Of a DNA stretch of 64,000 bases, positions 62,970-64,000 are shown piece by piece. The DNA comes from Heterodera schachtii (taxonomy: Eukaryota > Nematoda > Chromadorea > Rhabditida > Heteroderidae): assembly GCA_023374025.1 (NCBI GenBank), contig SIJG01000066.1, positions 1-64,000 of the forward strand, written 5' to 3'. The notes below the pieces were generated by a model. That model ran no database searches. It was given only the letters and a program-made list of their open reading frames with translations, and had not been told where the DNA came from. The position numbers were made by a program, and so were the translations under genes. Each line of letters opens with the position of its first letter. Position 1 is the first letter of the stretch.

Positions 62970-63555
62970 ACAATAATTTTTTATGAAATTTTATAATCTT
63001 TGAGCATTTTGTTTTTGTGTTAGAAAGTTAATATGGTATTGAGCAAGAATAATTTTTTTCATTCGATTTGTAATTATTTTTAATGTTTTATCACTCTCTT
63101 ATTAAAATAAATCCTATAAATAAATCTCACAAAATTAGTAATAAATAATTCAAATAAATAACAAAATTACAAATATAAATTAAATATTTATTTCTACAAT
63201 TTTGCATAGACTTATATAAATATATCTTATTGTAAAAAAACCAAATAATTTATTTGTATGAATTATCAAAATTATAAAAATTGTGAATTCCATTTCTTCA
63301 AAAACATTATTCTCAAATATAAAAAAACAACAACATAAAAAACGTAATTAATTTAAGAGGATCTATATAAAATTTAAAGCAAAAAATTTTATCAACGGTG
63401 ATTCAAAAACCAATAAACCCCATGAAAGGAATGTAAATGTTAAAAGTTTTCGTATTAACAAAAATTATTAAATAATAATTGAAAAAATTAAATATTCTGA
63501 TTTATTCGGTGTATTGAATAGTGAAGGCTCACAAAATTATATTAAAAGTCAAACT

Positions 63556-64000
63556 CACGACTTTGGAATATTGACACAAAGGCGCATTCTACGAAGATAT
63601 TTATTACAAAAAAAATTGAAATTTTAGAAATATATTGTAAACTTTTCTACAAAAAAAAATATAAACATAAAAATCAAAATCAATTAATTAAAGTGATAAG
63701 AATCAGAAGAAATCAAATGCTAATTAAAATTTAAATATTCAAAAAAGTAATACTTAACATATTAATAACCATCGCAAACAGAAATTCTTATGACGATACA
63801 AAAATAAAAGCAACAATATACATTCTAAAAAATGATGGGATAAAATTATATTTAATTTATATACAAATAATAAAATTTGTAATTGTTCTTAAAGATAAAA
63901 ATTAAATTTAGAATTTATCAGTTTTAAATGTAATTCACATCAATAATAACGTCATTATACATTTTTACTGAAATAGAATAATTTTAATTGGAAATGACAG
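63556..64000. other. A-rich non-coding spacer at the right edge
   Basis: Begins just after the duplication ends. A-rich on the plus strand, with a small GC-richer start (CACAAAGGCGCATTC). No gene is seen before the window ends. Confidence 0.5.

Larger units (their letters stand above)
60078..63555 (+). repeat. Large tandem direct duplication, copy 2 (about 3.5 kb)
   Basis: Same order and orientation as copy 1 (57200-60077). The extra length is explained by two insertions (60327-61053 and 62849-62969), partly offset by a 227-bp loss. Identity ends at ATTAAAAGTCAAACT (63541-63555), the same words that end copy 1, so the duplication junction is well defined on this side. Confidence 0.96.

Noticed and set aside
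1..64000. CRISPR array, bacterial operons or phage
   Set aside because: The two tandem arrays have no unique spacers, and there are no prokaryotic genes or ribosome-binding patterns. The DNA is eukaryotic in character.

Overview
This is 64 kb of extremely AT-rich eukaryotic DNA. By eye it is well above three quarters A+T. I find no intact protein-coding gene on either strand. The longest open frames (about 110-120 codons) are low-complexity F/I/K/L/N/Y translations or lie inside repeats, which is what sequence of this composition gives by chance. The repeat content looks like a small metazoan: a Ty3/gypsy-type retroelement, hAT-like and Tc1/mariner-like DNA-transposon ends, a satellite array and long inverted repeats. 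A plant-parasitic (tylenchid, Meloidogyne-like) nematode would fit, but no gene here decides it, and an AT-rich fungus or protist is not excluded.

Layout. 1-1290 is a satellite array of about 131-132 bp units that runs off the left edge. 1.3-13.2 kb is AT-rich spacer with one 156-bp tandem duplication. 13,234-14,194 is a non-autonomous hAT-like element with (GGGACC)n-rich inverted ends, a 7-of-8 bp target duplication and a tRNA-like pol III box pair inside. 14-30 kb is spacer with a few GC-richer transposon scraps. 30,928-32,087 holds a truncated and frameshifted gypsy-type gag-protease-RT relic, the only recognisable protein family in the window. 38,227-38,534 is a GC-rich higher-order tandem array. 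43.7-46.7 kb is a nest of three inverted-repeat pairs, one inside another. 54.7-56.8 kb is a cluster of DNA-transposon ends. 57.2-63.6 kb is a head-to-tail direct duplication of about 2.9 kb whose second copy carries two insertions and one deletion.

A window-wide pattern is that spacer alternates between A-rich and T-rich blocks of roughly 1-6 kb, with abrupt switches. Several switches fall at or beside the GC-richer repeat islands.

No functional gene system is visible. The interesting content is structural: nested fold-back elements, the recent tandem duplication with indel polymorphism between copies, the two tandem arrays, and the strand-composition blocks.
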